A stretch of DNA of 64,000 nucleotides from Microbacterium imperiale (GTDB lineage Bacteria; Actinomycetota; Actinomycetes; Actinomycetales; Microbacteriaceae), in NCBI RefSeq assembly GCF_017876655.1, contig NZ_JAGIOK010000001.1:558001-622000 (forward strand), given 5' to 3'. Of the stretch, positions 47,598 through 57,578 are shown in pieces; the first letter of the stretch is position 1, and every line of letters begins with the position of its first letter. The translations under genes were made by a program, and so were the position numbers. Under the pieces are notes generated by a model. That model was given only the letters and a program-made list of their open reading frames with translations. It was not told the DNA's origin and ran no database searches.

Positions 47598-48170
47598 ATG
47601 CCCTGGCCCTTCCTCTACCTCCCCGGCGAGACCCTGTCGGCCACCGAGCTCGCCGCCGCGCGGTTGGACGGCGACGTGGTCGAGGTCGGCGAGGCGTACA
47701 TCCCCGCTGACGCCGTCGAAACCGCCGAGCTGCGCGCGGCCTCGCTGCGCCCGCTCCTGTCTCCCGGCGTCGCCGTTACACACGTGTCGGCGGCGTGGGT
47801 CCATGGTGCGCTCCCCGATCCGCCGGCGCGTCACACCGTGCAACGCAGCAGCGCGCGAAGGTTGCATCACGTCATCGACAACCGCCTGCACTACCGCGAT
47901 CGGCGCGTCCCGCCCGAGGACGTCTCAGTCATCGGCGGCGTTTCGGTGACGACACCGGCGCGCACCCTCGGTGACCTCGTGCGCGGGGCATTCGCCGGGG
48001 GCGAGCAGCCCGCTGCCACCGCCATCGCGATGATCGAGCTGTTCCCCGGTCTCAGCGGGCGTGCAGCGGCCGCCCTCGCCGCGGCCGGACCGGTCTCCTT
48101 CAAGCGGCCCGCGCTCGAATGGCTGCGCCGACAGGCGGCTCAGGAGGAGGTGACGCGATACACGTCGTAG
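47598..48170 (+). CDS. AbiEi-like antitoxin C-terminal-type protein
   Basis: 190 aa. [26 protein letters not shown]...[39 protein letters not shown] has the layout of the AbiEi C-terminal (type IV antitoxin) fold: a WxHG helix, HxxR-like strand and TTPARTLxDL block. No N-terminal HTH and no adjacent AbiEii toxin gene are present, so it is likely a stand-alone relative of unknown role. ATG 47598 has CAGACT 6 nt upstream. Its last 31 nt overlap the end of the convergent rel gene. Confidence 0.65.
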   Translation: MPWPFLYLPGETLSATELAAARLDGDVVEVGEAYIPADAVETAELRAASLRPLLSPGVAVTHVSAAWVHGALPDPPARHTVQRSSARRLHHVIDNRLHYRDRRVPPEDVSVIGGVSVTTPARTLGDLVRGAFAGGEQPAATAIAMIELFPGLSGRAAAALAAAGPVSFKRPALEWLRRQAAQEEVTRYTS

Positions 48171-50392
48171 ACGGCGTCGATGCGACGGACCGCGTTGAGC
48201 ACGCGATCGAGGTGGACGGTGTCGCCCATCTCGAACACGAACCGACTCAGCGCGAGACGGTCGTTGTTGGTCTGCACCGACGCCGAGAGGATGTTGACGT
48301 GGTGCTCGCTGAGTACCCGGGTCACGTCGCTCAGCAGTCCGGAGCGGTCGAGGGCCTCCACCTGGATCTGCACGAGGAACAGGCTCTTGGTCGTGGGCGC
48401 CCACGTCACCTCGATGAGACGCTCCGGGTCCTGCATGAGCGACTCGACGTTCGTGCAGTCGGCGCGGTGCACGGACACTCCGCTGCCGCGCGTCACGAAG
48501 CCGACGATCTCGTCGCCGGGAACGGGGGTGCAGCACTTCGCGAGCTTGACCAGGATGTCGGGCGCGCCCCGGACGAGGATGCCCGAGTCGCTGTCGCGCT
48601 TCTGTCGCGACCGGCCCACGACGGGCAGGTCGATCGGGCCGGTCGAGGTGTCTTCTTCGGCCCGGACGAGCGCGGTGACCTTCTCGATCACGGACTGCGT
48701 CGAGACGTGACCCTCGCCGACCGCCGCGTACAGGGCCGTGACGTCCTCGTACCGCAGCTGATGAGCGACCTCGGTGAAGGCGTCCTGCCCCATGAGGCGC
48801 TGCAGAGGCAGGTTCTGCCGGCGCATGGCGCGCGCGATGGCATCCTTGCCCTGCTCGACCGCCTCTTCGCGACGTTCCTTCGTGAACCAGCCGCGGATCT
48901 TGTTGCGCGCCCGCGTGCTCTTGACGAAGCCCAGCCAGTCCTGGCTCGGACCGGCATCCGGGTTCTTCGACGTGAAGACCTCGACGACGTCACCGCTCGA
49001 AAGCGTCGACTCGAGCGGCACGAGGCGTCCGTTGACCTTCGCGCCCATGGTCCGGTGACCGACCTCGGTGTGGACGGCGTAGGCGAAGTCGACGGGAGTG
49101 GCGCCTGCCGGCAGACCGATCACGCGCCCCTTCGGCGTGAAGACGTAGACCTCTTTCGCCCCGATCTCGAAGCGCAGCGAGTCGAGGAACTCCCCCGGGT
49201 CGGCCGTCTCGGCCTGCCAGTCGGAGATGTGGGCGAGCCACGCCATGTCGTTGTCGAGCGCCTTGGCGTCGGACTTGCCGCCCGTCATCCGCTCCTTGTA
49301 CTTCCAGTGCGCCGCGACGCCGAACTCGGCCTGCTGGTGCATCTCGTGCGTGCGGATCTGGATCTCGACGGTGCGGCCGCTCGGTCCGATAACGGTGGTG
49401 TGCAGCGACTGGTACAGGTTGAACTTCGGCGTCGCGATGTAGTCCTTGAACCGGCCCGGCAGCGGGGTCCACCGCGCGTGGATCGAGCCGAGCACCGCGT
49501 AGCAGTCGCGGACCGTCGTCACCAGGACGCGGATGCCGATGAGGTCGTAGATGTCGTCGAACTCACGACCGCGCACGACCATCTTCTGGTACACCGAGTA
49601 CAGCTGCTTCGGGCGCCCCATGACGCGGCCGCGGATCCGCAGCTCGCGCAGATCGCTCTCGACCGCGTCGATGACGGTCTGCAGATACTGCTCGCGCTGT
49701 GGCGTGCGCTGCTTGACCAGGCTGTCGATCTCGGCGTAGAGCTTCGGATGCAGCACCGCGAACGAGAGGTCCTCGAGCTCGCTCTTGATCGCCTGGATAC
49801 CCAGACGGTGCGCGAGGGGTGCGTAGATCTCGAGCGTCTCGGTCGCCTTCTTCGCCGCCTTGTGCGGCGGGACGAAGCCCCAGGTACGCGCGTTGTGCAG
49901 GCGGTCGGCGAGCTTGATGAGCAGGACCCGGATGTCGCGCGACATCGCCACGATCATTTTGCGCACGGTCTCGGCCTGAGCGGCGTCGCCGTACTTGACC
50001 TTGTCGAGCTTGGTCACGCCGTCGACGAGCATGGCGACCTCGTCGCCGAACTCCGCCGTGAGCTGGTCGAGACCATAAGAGGTGTCTTCGACCGTGTCGT
50101 GCAGCAGGGCCGCGGCGATCGCCCGCGGGCCGAGCCCGAGCTCAGCCAGGATCTGCGCGACAGCGAGCGGGTGGGTGATGTAGGGCTCGCCGCTCTGACG
50201 CTTCTGCTGCGCGTGCGCCCGCGCCGCGACCTGGTACGCGCGATCGATGATCGCGATGTCGCCCTTCGGATGGTGCGCGCGCACCGTCCGCACGAGCTGT
50301 TCCAGGCCTTCGCGGGGCGCCGCGCGCGAGAAGATCCGCGGGACGAGCCGGCGGAGCGAGCTCTGGGCAGGGGGCGGAGTGATCTCGGTCAT
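48140..50392 (-). CDS. rel: Bifunctional (p)ppGpp synthetase/hydrolase (Rel)
   Basis: 750 aa stringent-response enzyme. N-terminal HD hydrolase domain with H98 D99 ([12 protein letters not shown]). Synthetase domain with [29 protein letters not shown] and the [24 protein letters not shown] block. TGS domain ([33 protein letters not shown]), and C-terminal helical and ACT domains ([22 protein letters not shown]). The actinobacterial bifunctional form. ATG 50392 has GGAGGTGA upstream. Convergent overlap with the AbiEi-like gene. Confidence 0.97.
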   Translation of the reverse strand: MTEITPPPAQSSLRRLVPRIFSRAAPREGLEQLVRTVRAHHPKGDIAIIDRAYQVAARAHAQQKRQSGEPYITHPLAVAQILAELGLGPRAIAAALLHDTVEDTSYGLDQLTAEFGDEVAMLVDGVTKLDKVKYGDAAQAETVRKMIVAMSRDIRVLLIKLADRLHNARTWGFVPPHKAAKKATETLEIYAPLAHRLGIQAIKSELEDLSFAVLHPKLYAEIDSLVKQRTPQREQYLQTVIDAVESDLRELRIRGRVMGRPKQLYSVYQKMVVRGREFDDIYDLIGIRVLVTTVRDCYAVLGSIHARWTPLPGRFKDYIATPKFNLYQSLHTTVIGPSGRTVEIQIRTHEMHQQAEFGVAAHWKYKERMTGGKSDAKALDNDMAWLAHISDWQAETADPGEFLDSLRFEIGAKEVYVFTPKGRVIGLPAGATPVDFAYAVHTEVGHRTMGAKVNGRLVPLESTLSSGDVVEVFTSKNPDAGPSQDWLGFVKSTRARNKIRGWFTKERREEAVEQGKDAIARAMRRQNLPLQRLMGQDAFTEVAHQLRYEDVTALYAAVGEGHVSTQSVIEKVTALVRAEEDTSTGPIDLPVVGRSRQKRDSDSGILVRGAPDILVKLAKCCTPVPGDEIVGFVTRGSGVSVHRADCTNVESLMQDPERLIEVTWAPTTKSLFLVQIQVEALDRSGLLSDVTRVLSEHHVNILSASVQTNNDRLALSRFVFEMGDTVHLDRVLNAVRRIDAVYDVYRVTSS

Positions 50393-50441
50393 GCCTTCAC
50401 CTCCGCCATCCAGACCACGATTCTACGCGCGTCCGCCGCGG

Positions 50442-51431
50442 TCAGGCCGCGACCGCGGCGCGCTCGCGGGACTCGCGCACCCGGGCGTCGTTCGCCTTGA
50501 TGCCCGGCTCGCTCTCGCGCATGAGCGCGAACAGAGGCACGGCGACGAACAGCGTCGAGTACGCGGCCACGAGCGTGCCGACGAAGATCGACAGCGAGAT
50601 GTCGGTGAGGGTCTGCGCTCCGAGCCACAGGGCACCGATGAAGAGGATCGCTCCCGTCGGCAGGGCAGCGACGATCGTCGTGTTGATCGAGCGCACGAGC
50701 GTCTGGTTGGCGGCGAGGTTCACGGACTCACCGAACGTGCGTCCCGACTTCTCGCCGTCTTCGAAGGTGTTCTCGCGCACCTTGTCGAACACGACGGTCG
50801 TGTCGTACAGCGAGTACGACAGGATCGTCAGGAAGCCGATCACTGCCGCGGGCGAGATCTCGAACCCGAACAGCGAGTAGACGCCGACGGTCACCACGAG
50901 CACGTCGATGAGGCCGATGATGGCCGCGACCGACATCTTCCAGGTGCGGAAGTACAGCGCCAGGATGAGGAAGGTCAGCGCCAGGAAGATCGCCAGACCC
51001 CACAGCGACTGCCGCGTGACGTCCTGGCCCCAGCTGGGACCGATGAACGACGAGCTGACCTCGGCGGTCGGCACCTCGTAGATCTCCGCGAGCGCGGCGG
51101 TGACACCGCGGGTCTCGGCATCCGACATCTGATCGGTCTGCACGCGCACGGCGTCCTCGCCGATCGTGGTCACCTTGGTGCCCGCGCCCGGCACGACCGA
51201 CTGCACGGCCTCGGTGGCCAGCAGCTGATCGGTGTTCGCCACGTTGGTGACGGTGAACTGCGACCCGCCCGTGAACTCGATCGAGAACTGCGGCGGCTTG
51301 ACGATGAGCACGAGCACCGAAGCCAGCACGAGCGCCGCCGCGATGATGAACCACAGGGTGCGGCGAGCGACGAACGGGAACGAGAGCTTGCCGGTGTAGA
51401 GGTCGTTGCCGAACCGGTTGAAGAAACGCAT
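50442..51431 (-). CDS. secF: Protein translocase subunit SecF
   Basis: 329 aa membrane subunit of SecDF, which uses the proton gradient to pull preproteins across. Six TMs, N-terminal FFNRFGNDLYTGKLSFPFVARRTLW, SIEFTGGSQF and the conserved VFDKVRENTFEDGEKSGRTFGESVNLAANQTLVRSINTT. Its ATG overlaps the secD stop by 1 nt (TGATG). Next is rel, 49 nt away; the apt gene that often lies between secF and rel in actinobacteria is absent. Confidence 0.96.
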   Translation of the reverse strand: MRFFNRFGNDLYTGKLSFPFVARRTLWFIIAAALVLASVLVLIVKPPQFSIEFTGGSQFTVTNVANTDQLLATEAVQSVVPGAGTKVTTIGEDAVRVQTDQMSDAETRGVTAALAEIYEVPTAEVSSSFIGPSWGQDVTRQSLWGLAIFLALTFLILALYFRTWKMSVAAIIGLIDVLVVTVGVYSLFGFEISPAAVIGFLTILSYSLYDTTVVFDKVRENTFEDGEKSGRTFGESVNLAANQTLVRSINTTIVAALPTGAILFIGALWLGAQTLTDISLSIFVGTLVAAYSTLFVAVPLFALMRESEPGIKANDARVRESRERAAVAA

Positions 51432-53146
51432 CAGTCGTTGTCCCCCGTCGCACCGCGCGTATCGCCCGCGGCCTGTTCGGCGCGCTTGCGCTCCGCGATC
51501 GTCTGTCTGCGCTCGGCTTCACCGCGCGACTTCGCCGCGCGCCGCCCGGCGCTCGTCTTGGCGCCCGTCGCCACCGGGGCCCGGAACTGGGCCCGGCCGC
51601 GGTACACGGCACCGAGGGCCTCGGGGTCGAGGCCCGAGAGCTTGTGACCCGAGCCGAAGAAGCGCGTGCGCACGAGCAGCTGCAGCACCGGGTGGGTGAA
51701 GAGGATGAAGATCAGGATGTCGATCGCCGTGGTGAGGCCCAGGGTGAAGGCGAAGCCCTTCACGGTCGCGTCGGCCAGGATGTACAGCACGACCGCGGCG
51801 AGGATGTTGATCGACTTCGAGATGTAGATCGTGCGCTTGGCGCGCGACCATCCGTCCTCGACGGCGCTGGTGATCGACTTGCCGTCGCGCAGCTCATCGC
51901 GGATGCGTTCGAAGTAGACGATGAACGAGTCCGCGGTGAAGCCGATCGTGACGATGAGGCCGGCGACACCGGCGAGGGACAGGCGGAAGCCCATCCGCCA
52001 CGCGAGGATCGCCAGCGCCGCATACGTCAGCACCGCCATCACGACGAGCGAGGCGATGATCACCGTTCCCAGGGCGCGGTACACGACGAGCGAGTAGATC
52101 GCGACGAGCGCCAGGCCGATGAGGCCCGCGATGAGGCCGATCTGGAGCTGCTGCGAGCCGAGGGTCGCCGAAATGGTGTTCGTACTCTGTACCTCGAAGC
52201 TCAGGGGCAGCGCGCCGAACTTCAGCTGATCGGCGAGGATCTTCGAGCTGTCCTGGTCGAACGAGCCGGTGATCGACGGCTTGCCGGTGAGGATGACGGC
52301 ATCCATCGACGGCGCCGACAGCACGCTGCCGTCGAGCACGAACGCGAACTGGTTCAGCGGCGGCTGCTGGCCGTACAGTCGCTGGCTGATCTTGCCGAAG
52401 GTCTCGGTGCCCTCGCGGTTGAACGTGATGTTCACGGCCCAGCGGCCGGTCTGCTGCTCGAGGCCGTTCGTGGCGTCCGAGATGGCCGACCCGTCGAGCT
52501 CGACGGGACCGAGGATGTACTTCGCCGTGCCGGTGCGGTCGCACGTGATGAGCGGCTGGTCGGCCGGCGCGTCGGCCGGATCGTTCGTGGGGTTCGCGCA
52601 GTCGTAGGCGAGGAACTGCGCCTGCAGGGCCTCGGTGATCCACGCCGGGTCGCTGCCGTTGGTGGGCGCGACGGACGGCGTCGCGGGCAGCGCCGGGTCG
52701 GGCGTGGGGTACGGCGTCTGCTGCCCGTCCTCGCCGACGAAGCTCGTCGCCGGCGATCCGGTGTACAGCACAGCGCGCAGCTGCAGCTGAGCCGACGCCT
52801 CGATCCGCTCGCGCGTCTCGTCGTCCACCTCGCCCGGCAGCTGCACGACGATCTGGTTCCCCGACTGCGTCGCGATGTCGGCCTCGACAAGGCCGGATGC
52901 GTCGACGCGCTGACGGATGATCGACGCCGCCTGCTGCATCTGCTCGGCCGACGGCGTCGTGCCCTCGGACTGCGCCTCGAGGATGATCTGCGTGCCGCCC
53001 TGCAGGTCGAGCGCGAGCTCAGGGGTCCAGGAACTCGCCTTGAAGACGTACACGCCGAGGGCGTTGACGCCGAACAGCAGCGCCGTCAGCACGATGAGTC
53101 CGGTCAGCGCGCGCCAGGCACGGCGCACAGGAGTGGATGTCGCCAC
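51431..53146 (-). CDS. secD: Protein translocase subunit SecD
   Basis: 571 aa. N-terminal TM, extracytoplasmic P1 region (LALDLQGGTQIILEAQ, the D1 motif; NQIVVQLPGEVDDETRERIEASAQLQ), an actinobacterial Pro/Thr-rich insert near 150-200, then five TMs with GFTADSFIVYFERIRDELRDGKS and TTAIDILIFILFTHPVLQLL. The C-terminus is Arg-rich and cytosolic. 45 nt after yajC, coupled to secF. Confidence 0.96.
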   Translation of the reverse strand: MATSTPVRRAWRALTGLIVLTALLFGVNALGVYVFKASSWTPELALDLQGGTQIILEAQSEGTTPSAEQMQQAASIIRQRVDASGLVEADIATQSGNQIVVQLPGEVDDETRERIEASAQLQLRAVLYTGSPATSFVGEDGQQTPYPTPDPALPATPSVAPTNGSDPAWITEALQAQFLAYDCANPTNDPADAPADQPLITCDRTGTAKYILGPVELDGSAISDATNGLEQQTGRWAVNITFNREGTETFGKISQRLYGQQPPLNQFAFVLDGSVLSAPSMDAVILTGKPSITGSFDQDSSKILADQLKFGALPLSFEVQSTNTISATLGSQQLQIGLIAGLIGLALVAIYSLVVYRALGTVIIASLVVMAVLTYAALAILAWRMGFRLSLAGVAGLIVTIGFTADSFIVYFERIRDELRDGKSITSAVEDGWSRAKRTIYISKSINILAAVVLYILADATVKGFAFTLGLTTAIDILIFILFTHPVLQLLVRTRFFGSGHKLSGLDPEALGAVYRGRAQFRAPVATGAKTSAGRRAAKSRGEAERRQTIAERKRAEQAAGDTRGATGDND

Positions 53147-53191
53147 GGGTAGGTCAGCTTTCGTCGTGCGAGCGCCGGGGGGACCGGCGGA

Positions 53192-53698
53192 TCAGGCGCG
53201 GGGCTTGTCGTCGCGGTCGGCGGCACCTTCGGGCGCGGCGTCCGCGGCCTTCGCGCGAGCCGCGTCGTCGCTGGCCGACGTGATCAGGCCCTGCTCAACG
53301 TCGGCGACGTACTCGTCGTGGTGCTCCTCGGCCTCGATGTACTCGTCCTCGGTGACGGTGCCCTCAGCGGGGTCGACGACCCGCAGGATCGCCTGGCTGT
53401 GGACCTCGACCTCGACACCCGGGGCGAGCTCGACGCGAGCCGACTTCGAGAGGTCCTCGCCGTCGTACTCGACGATCGTGCCGTAGAAACCGCCCTGCAG
53501 CAGCACCTTCGCGCCCGGCGTCAGCTGGCGCGACTTCTCCTCCTGCTCGACCTTCATCCGCTGCGCGCGGCGCCGCTGGCTCCAGAACATGAAGACGATG
53601 AGCAGCGCGAGGATGATCAGCAGACCGTACTCGGCGAAGAACTGCACCGCCGGGTTCGCGGGAGGAGCGTCGGCCGGGGTGGTGGCGAAGGGGAGCAT
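53192..53698 (-). CDS. yajC: Preprotein translocase subunit YajC
   Basis: 168 aa. One TM near 22-38 (YGLLIILALLIVFMFWSQRRRAQRMKVEQEEKSRQLTPGAKVLLQGGFYGTIVEYD is the YajC signature). A long acidic C-terminal tail (EYIEAEEHHDEYVADVEQG) ends the protein. ATG 53698 is used; GTG seven codons upstream (MKGAPTS) is possible. It has its own TATAAT (53777-53782) overlapping the ruvB stop, so it can be transcribed apart from ruvCAB. Confidence 0.93.
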   Translation of the reverse strand: MLPFATTPADAPPANPAVQFFAEYGLLIILALLIVFMFWSQRRRAQRMKVEQEEKSRQLTPGAKVLLQGGFYGTIVEYDGEDLSKSARVELAPGVEVEVHSQAILRVVDPAEGTVTEDEYIEAEEHHDEYVADVEQGLITSASDDAARAKAADAAPEGAADRDDKPRA

Positions 53699-53776
53699 GG
53701 AGGTGGGAGCACCTTTCACGGGTCGGCACGCGAAGAATGCGCAGCCTCGGGATTCGTCGGCGAGAAGCCTTCAGCG

Positions 53777-53782
53777 ATTATA
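53777..53782 (-). promoter_or_regulatory. -10 element (TATAAT) of yajC-secDF-rel
   Basis: A perfect sigma-70 -10 hexamer, rare in such GC-rich DNA. It contains the TAA stop codon of ruvB and would give a leader of about 72 nt before yajC. No good -35. Confidence 0.6.
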
Positions 53783-54803
53783 GGTCATCGATCTCCAGCG
53801 CCCCGTCTGCGCGCGGTACGCCCAGGTGCCGGTACGCCGAGGGCATCGCGACCCGTCCTCGCGGCGACCGGCCCACGAAGCCGATGCGCACGAGATAGGG
53901 CTCGACGACCGACTCGATCGTCTCGGCCTCCTCGCCCACCGTCACGGCGAGGGTGTTGAGCCCGACCGGACCGCCGCCGAAACGCCGCACGAGCGCCTCG
54001 AGCACGGCACGGTCGAGGCGGTCGAGACCGATGGCGTCGACGTCGTAGAGGTCGAGCGCGGCCGCGACATCCGCCTCGCTCGCCCCCGCGGCCGTGTCGC
54101 CGTGGACGACGACGAAGTCGCGCACGCGGCGCAGCAGCCGGTTGGCGATCCGCGGCGTGCCCCGCGAGCGTCGGGCGATCTCGGCGCGGGCGGCCGGCGG
54201 GACGTCGACGGCCAGCACACTCGCGGAGCGCGCGATGACGCGCTCGAGCTCGTCGGGTTCGTAGTACTCCATGTGCGCGGTGAAGCCGAAGCGGTCGCGC
54301 AGCGGGTTGGGCAGCAGGCCCGACCGAGTCGTCGCCCCGACGAGGGTGAACGGCGCCAGTTCGAGCGGGATGCTGGTCGCCCCCGCACCCTTGCCGACCA
54401 TGATGTCGATGCGGAAGTCCTCCATCGCCAGATACAGCATCTCTTCGGCGGAGCGCGCCATCCGGTGGATCTCGTCGATGAACAGCACCTCGCCGGGAAC
54501 GAGGCTCGACAGCAGCGCCGCGAGGTCGCCCGCATGCTGGATCGCCGGTCCGCTCGACATGCGCAGGGGCCGGCCGCTCTCGTGCGCGACGATCATCGCG
54601 AGCGTGGTCTTGCCCAGGCCCGGCGGGCCGGAGAGCAGGATGTGGTCGGCGGGACGGTCCTGCATGCTCGCCGCCTGCAGCAGCAGCTCGAGCTGTCCGC
54701 GCACCTTCTGCTGGCCGACGAACTCCGCGAGCGACGTGGGCCGCAGCGCCCCCTCGACGGCGAGCTCGGTCTCGTCGGCGGCGAGGCCGTGCGCGTCAGA
54801 CAC
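53778..54803 (-). CDS. ruvB: Holliday junction branch migration helicase RuvB
   Basis: 341 aa AAA+ motor that drives branch migration with RuvA. Seen: [25 protein letters not shown], Walker [20 protein letters not shown], Walker B FIDEIHRM, sensor GATTRSGLL and the winged-helix C-terminus ([26 protein letters not shown]). GTG 54803 overlaps ruvA by 8 nt. Confidence 0.97.
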   Translation of the reverse strand: MSDAHGLAADETELAVEGALRPTSLAEFVGQQKVRGQLELLLQAASMQDRPADHILLSGPPGLGKTTLAMIVAHESGRPLRMSSGPAIQHAGDLAALLSSLVPGEVLFIDEIHRMARSAEEMLYLAMEDFRIDIMVGKGAGATSIPLELAPFTLVGATTRSGLLPNPLRDRFGFTAHMEYYEPDELERVIARSASVLAVDVPPAARAEIARRSRGTPRIANRLLRRVRDFVVVHGDTAAGASEADVAAALDLYDVDAIGLDRLDRAVLEALVRRFGGGPVGLNTLAVTVGEEAETIESVVEPYLVRIGFVGRSPRGRVAMPSAYRHLGVPRADGALEIDDL

Positions 54804-55416
54804 CGGTCTGCTCCGGGCGAGCGGGGCCGAGGTGCGCGAGAGCGAGCTTCAGCAGCCCGGGCACGGACGCCGGAGCGCCCTCGGCGGCGGTGACCTGCGC
54901 GACCGCGTCGGCCGCGACCCGCTCGCTCCACCCGAGCGCGACGAGCGCGGCGACGACCTGACCGGCGAGCGTGCCGGCCCCCGCGGCGGTGCCCGACGCC
55001 GGCGCTGCGGCGGGACTCGCCTGCAGCTTGCCGGCGAGCTGCAGGACGATGAGCTTCGCCGTCTTGGGCCCGATGCCCGACACCCGCCGGAACGGGGCGT
55101 CGTCCTCGGCGGTGACCGCCTGCGCGATCTGATCGACGCTGAGCGACGACAGCACACCGAGCGCGGACTTCGGGCCGACCCCGGTCACCCCGATGAGCAG
55201 CAGGAAGGCGGTCAGCTGCTCGCGCGTCTCGAAACCGAACAGCGACAGCGCATCCTCACGCACGACCAGGTTCGTATGCAGCACGATCTCATCGCCGACG
55301 TGGAAGGAACGCGGGATGTCGGGAGTCACCGCGACCGAGAACCCGACGCCCCCGACGTCGATCACGACGCTGTCGGGCTCGAGGTGCAGCACGGTGCCGC
55401 GCAGGGAGGAGATCAT
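54796..55416 (-). CDS. ruvA: Holliday junction branch migration protein RuvA
   Basis: 206 aa. Three domains: OB-fold [26 protein letters not shown], tandem helix-hairpin-helix ([20 protein letters not shown] and [19 protein letters not shown]), an Ala-rich linker, and the RuvB-binding C-terminus. ATG 55416 has TAGGCT (55423-55428) 6 nt upstream, a leaderless start. Confidence 0.96.
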   Translation of the reverse strand: MISSLRGTVLHLEPDSVVIDVGGVGFSVAVTPDIPRSFHVGDEIVLHTNLVVREDALSLFGFETREQLTAFLLLIGVTGVGPKSALGVLSSLSVDQIAQAVTAEDDAPFRRVSGIGPKTAKLIVLQLAGKLQASPAAAPASGTAAGAGTLAGQVVAALVALGWSERVAADAVAQVTAAEGAPASVPGLLKLALAHLGPARPEQTGV

Positions 55417-55422
55417 GCTCCG

Positions 55423-55428
55423 AGCCTA
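55423..55428 (-). promoter_or_regulatory. -10 element of ruvA-ruvB (leaderless)
   Basis: TAGGCT with 6 nt to ATG 55416, in the 83-bp gap after ruvC. Confidence 0.55.
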
Positions 55429-55499
55429 AGCGCAGCTTCGCAGGTATGTTCGACCGACACGCATCCGAGCGCCGGACGGCCCTTCGCCGCCGACGCGCC

Positions 55500-56066
55500 T
55501 CAGCGGCGCGACAGGCGCTCGGCGTCGGCCCAGGCCCGCTGCGCCGGGGTCAACGCAGTGGACGATCCGGCGGCCGCGGCGCTCCCCCGCCGCCAGGCGT
55601 GGCAGATGGCCAGCGCGAGCGCATCCGCGGCGTCCGCGGGCTGAGGCAGGGCATCCAGGCGCAGCACCCGCGCGACCATCGTCTGCACCTGGAGCTTCTC
55701 GGCCGAGCCGTATCCCGTGATGGCCGCCTTGACCTCAGAGGGCGTGTGGGTCGCGGCATCCAGGCCATTCTCGGCCGCCACCAGCAATGCGATGCCGCTC
55801 GCCTGCGCCGTCCCCATGACGGTGCTGCGATTGTGCTGGGCGAAGACGCGCTCGACGGCCACGACGTGCGGGCGGTGCTCCGCGATGACCTCGCGCAGCC
55901 CCGCCGCGATCGTCGCGAGCCGGCGCTCGATGGGCAGGTCGGTGGCGGACCGGACGACCCCGACATGCACGAGGGCGGCGGATCGATCGCGGGCGACGTC
56001 GACGACCCCCACGCCGCACCGGGTGAGGCCGGGGTCGACGCCGAGGACGCGCAGCGGGGAGGTCAC
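55500..56066 (-). CDS. ruvC: Crossover junction endodeoxyribonuclease RuvC
   Basis: 188 aa RNase H-fold resolvase. Catalytic acidic residues in [28 protein letters not shown], and the [13 protein letters not shown] block. GTG 56066 preceded by TAGCGT (56073-56078), 6 nt away (leaderless). Located between yebC and ruvA as in most actinobacteria. Confidence 0.96.
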   Translation of the reverse strand: MTSPLRVLGVDPGLTRCGVGVVDVARDRSAALVHVGVVRSATDLPIERRLATIAAGLREVIAEHRPHVVAVERVFAQHNRSTVMGTAQASGIALLVAAENGLDAATHTPSEVKAAITGYGSAEKLQVQTMVARVLRLDALPQPADAADALALAICHAWRRGSAAAAGSSTALTPAQRAWADAERLSRR

Positions 56067-56072
56067 TCCCCC

Positions 56073-56078
56073 ACGCTA
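56073..56078 (-). promoter_or_regulatory. -10 element of ruvC (leaderless)
   Basis: TAGCGT on the minus strand with a 6-nt spacer to GTG 56066. Confidence 0.5.
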
Positions 56079-56121
56079 GGGCCCAGTTCGCCCGCGGCGG
56101 CGCCGACACCCGCGAAACGCG

Positions 56122-56171
56122 CAGTTCCCGGCATCCCGCGCAGAACAAACTGCGCACGATGCCGGGAACTG
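56122..56171. repeat. Nested (double-stem) palindrome between yebC and ruvC
   Basis: Outer stem: CAGTTCCCGGCATC (56122-56135) perfectly matches GATGCCGGGAACTG (56158-56171). After a 2x2 internal loop comes a second stem, GCGCAG (56138-56143) with CTGCGC (56150-56155), and an AACAAA loop. Right after the yebC stop, so probably a terminator separating yebC from ruvC; no T tract. Confidence 0.65.
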
Positions 56172-56190
56172 TGCCGGATGCCGGGTGGGC

Positions 56191-56952
56191 TTACTCCTCG
56201 TCGTTCTCGAGCTCGGCCTGCACCTCGGCGGTGAGGTCGAAGTTGCTGAAGACGTTCTGGACGTCGTCGCTGTCTTCGAGGGCGTCGATGAGACGGAACA
56301 CCTTGCGAGCCGTGTCGGCGTCGATCTCGACCTTGAGCGAGGGCACGAACTCGACGTCGGCCGACTCGTACTCGAGGCCCGCCTCCTGCAGCGCCGTGCG
56401 CACAGCGACGAGCTCGGACGGGTCGGTCACGACCTCGAAGCCCTGCGCGTGCGGCTCGACCTCTTCGGCTCCCGCCTCGAGAGCCGCGAGCATGACGTCG
56501 TCCTCGCTGGCGTTGTCGTCGGAGACGACGATGACGCCCTTGCGATGGAAGTTGTACGCGACCGAGCCGGGGTCGGCGAGCGTCCCCCCGTTGCGCGAGA
56601 GCGCCGTGCGCACTTCGGCGGCGGCGCGGTTCTTGTTGTCGGTCAGACACTCGATGAGCAGTGCGACGCCGTTGGGGCCGTACCCCTCGTACATGATCGA
56701 GGTGTACTCGACGGACTCGCCGCCGATCCCCGCCCCGCGCTTGACCGCACGATCGATGTTGTCCTTCGGGACCGAGGTCTTCTTGGCCTTGAGGACGGCG
56801 TCGAAGAGCGTCGGGTTGCCCTGCAGGTCGGGGCCGCCCAGCTTCGCCGCGACCTCGATGTTCTTGATGAGCTTGGCCCACGACTTGGCACGACGCGCGT
56901 CGACGACGGCCTTCTTGTGCTTGGTCGTGGCCCATTTGGAGTGACCGGACAT
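56191..56952 (-). CDS. yebC: YebC/PmpR family DNA-binding transcriptional regulator
   Basis: 253 aa three-domain protein ([49 protein letters not shown] is diagnostic). The family is known as a regulator and as a translation factor for proline-rich sequences. Position before ruvC is conserved. TAAGAT (56960-56965) lies 7 nt before ATG 56952, using the pdxT stop codon. The gap to pdxT is 10 nt. Confidence 0.95.
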   Translation of the reverse strand: MSGHSKWATTKHKKAVVDARRAKSWAKLIKNIEVAAKLGGPDLQGNPTLFDAVLKAKKTSVPKDNIDRAVKRGAGIGGESVEYTSIMYEGYGPNGVALLIECLTDNKNRAAAEVRTALSRNGGTLADPGSVAYNFHRKGVIVVSDDNASEDDVMLAALEAGAEEVEPHAQGFEVVTDPSELVAVRTALQEAGLEYESADVEFVPSLKVEIDADTARKVFRLIDALEDSDDVQNVFSNFDLTAEVQAELENDEE

Positions 56953-56959
56953 GCGCGCA

Positions 56960-56965
56960 ATCTTA
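56960..56965 (-). promoter_or_regulatory. -10 element of yebC (leaderless), sharing the pdxT stop codon
   Basis: TAAGAT whose TAA is the pdxT stop; 7 nt to ATG 56952. Confidence 0.5.
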
Positions 56966-57574
56966 CCGGGACGACAGCGAGGCCTCGCGGACGCGCGCGA
57001 GGAATCGCTCGTGGAAGCGCCGTTCGCCCGACACCTCGGGATGAAACGCCGTCGCCAGCAGCCGTCGCTGCTCGACCGCGACGATCCCGCCGTCGGGAAG
57101 CCGCGCGAGGACGCGCACGGCCGGGCCCACCTCGGTGATGAGCGGGGCCCGGATGAAGGACGCGGGCACCGAACCGCGGAAGCCCTCGACGGCGAGCGCC
57201 GTCTCGAACGACTCGTTCTGCCCGCCGAAGGCGTTCCGGCGCACGGTGGCGTCGAGGCCGCCGAAGGTCTCCTGACCGGAGATGGCGCCCTCGACGCGGT
57301 CCGCGAGCAGGATCAGCCCGGCGCACGTGCCGAAAACCGGCAGGCCCCGGTCGATGGCGGTGCGGATCGGCTGCTGCATCCCGAAGGCGCGCGCGAGCTT
57401 GTCGATGACGCTCGACTCCCCACCGGGCAGCACGAGCCCGTCGACGGCTTCGAGGTCGGCGGGTCGGCGCACGAGCGATACCCGTGCGCCGAGACCGTCG
57501 AGCATGCGGACGTGTTCGCGCACGTCGCCCTGCAGGGCCAGGACCCCGACCCGGGGAGTCATCCCGTCGGTCAC
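56963..57574 (-). CDS. pdxT: Pyridoxal 5'-phosphate synthase glutaminase subunit PdxT
   Basis: 203 aa class I glutaminase that feeds ammonia to PdxS. Motifs: [31 protein letters not shown], catalytic Cys in [12 protein letters not shown] and the His-Glu in [18 protein letters not shown] 57574 lies 4 nt after the pdxS stop; ATG 57562 is an alternative. Confidence 0.96.
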   Translation of the reverse strand: MTDGMTPRVGVLALQGDVREHVRMLDGLGARVSLVRRPADLEAVDGLVLPGGESSVIDKLARAFGMQQPIRTAIDRGLPVFGTCAGLILLADRVEGAISGQETFGGLDATVRRNAFGGQNESFETALAVEGFRGSVPASFIRAPLITEVGPAVRVLARLPDGGIVAVEQRRLLATAFHPEVSGERRFHERFLARVREASLSSR

Positions 57575-57578
57575 ACGC

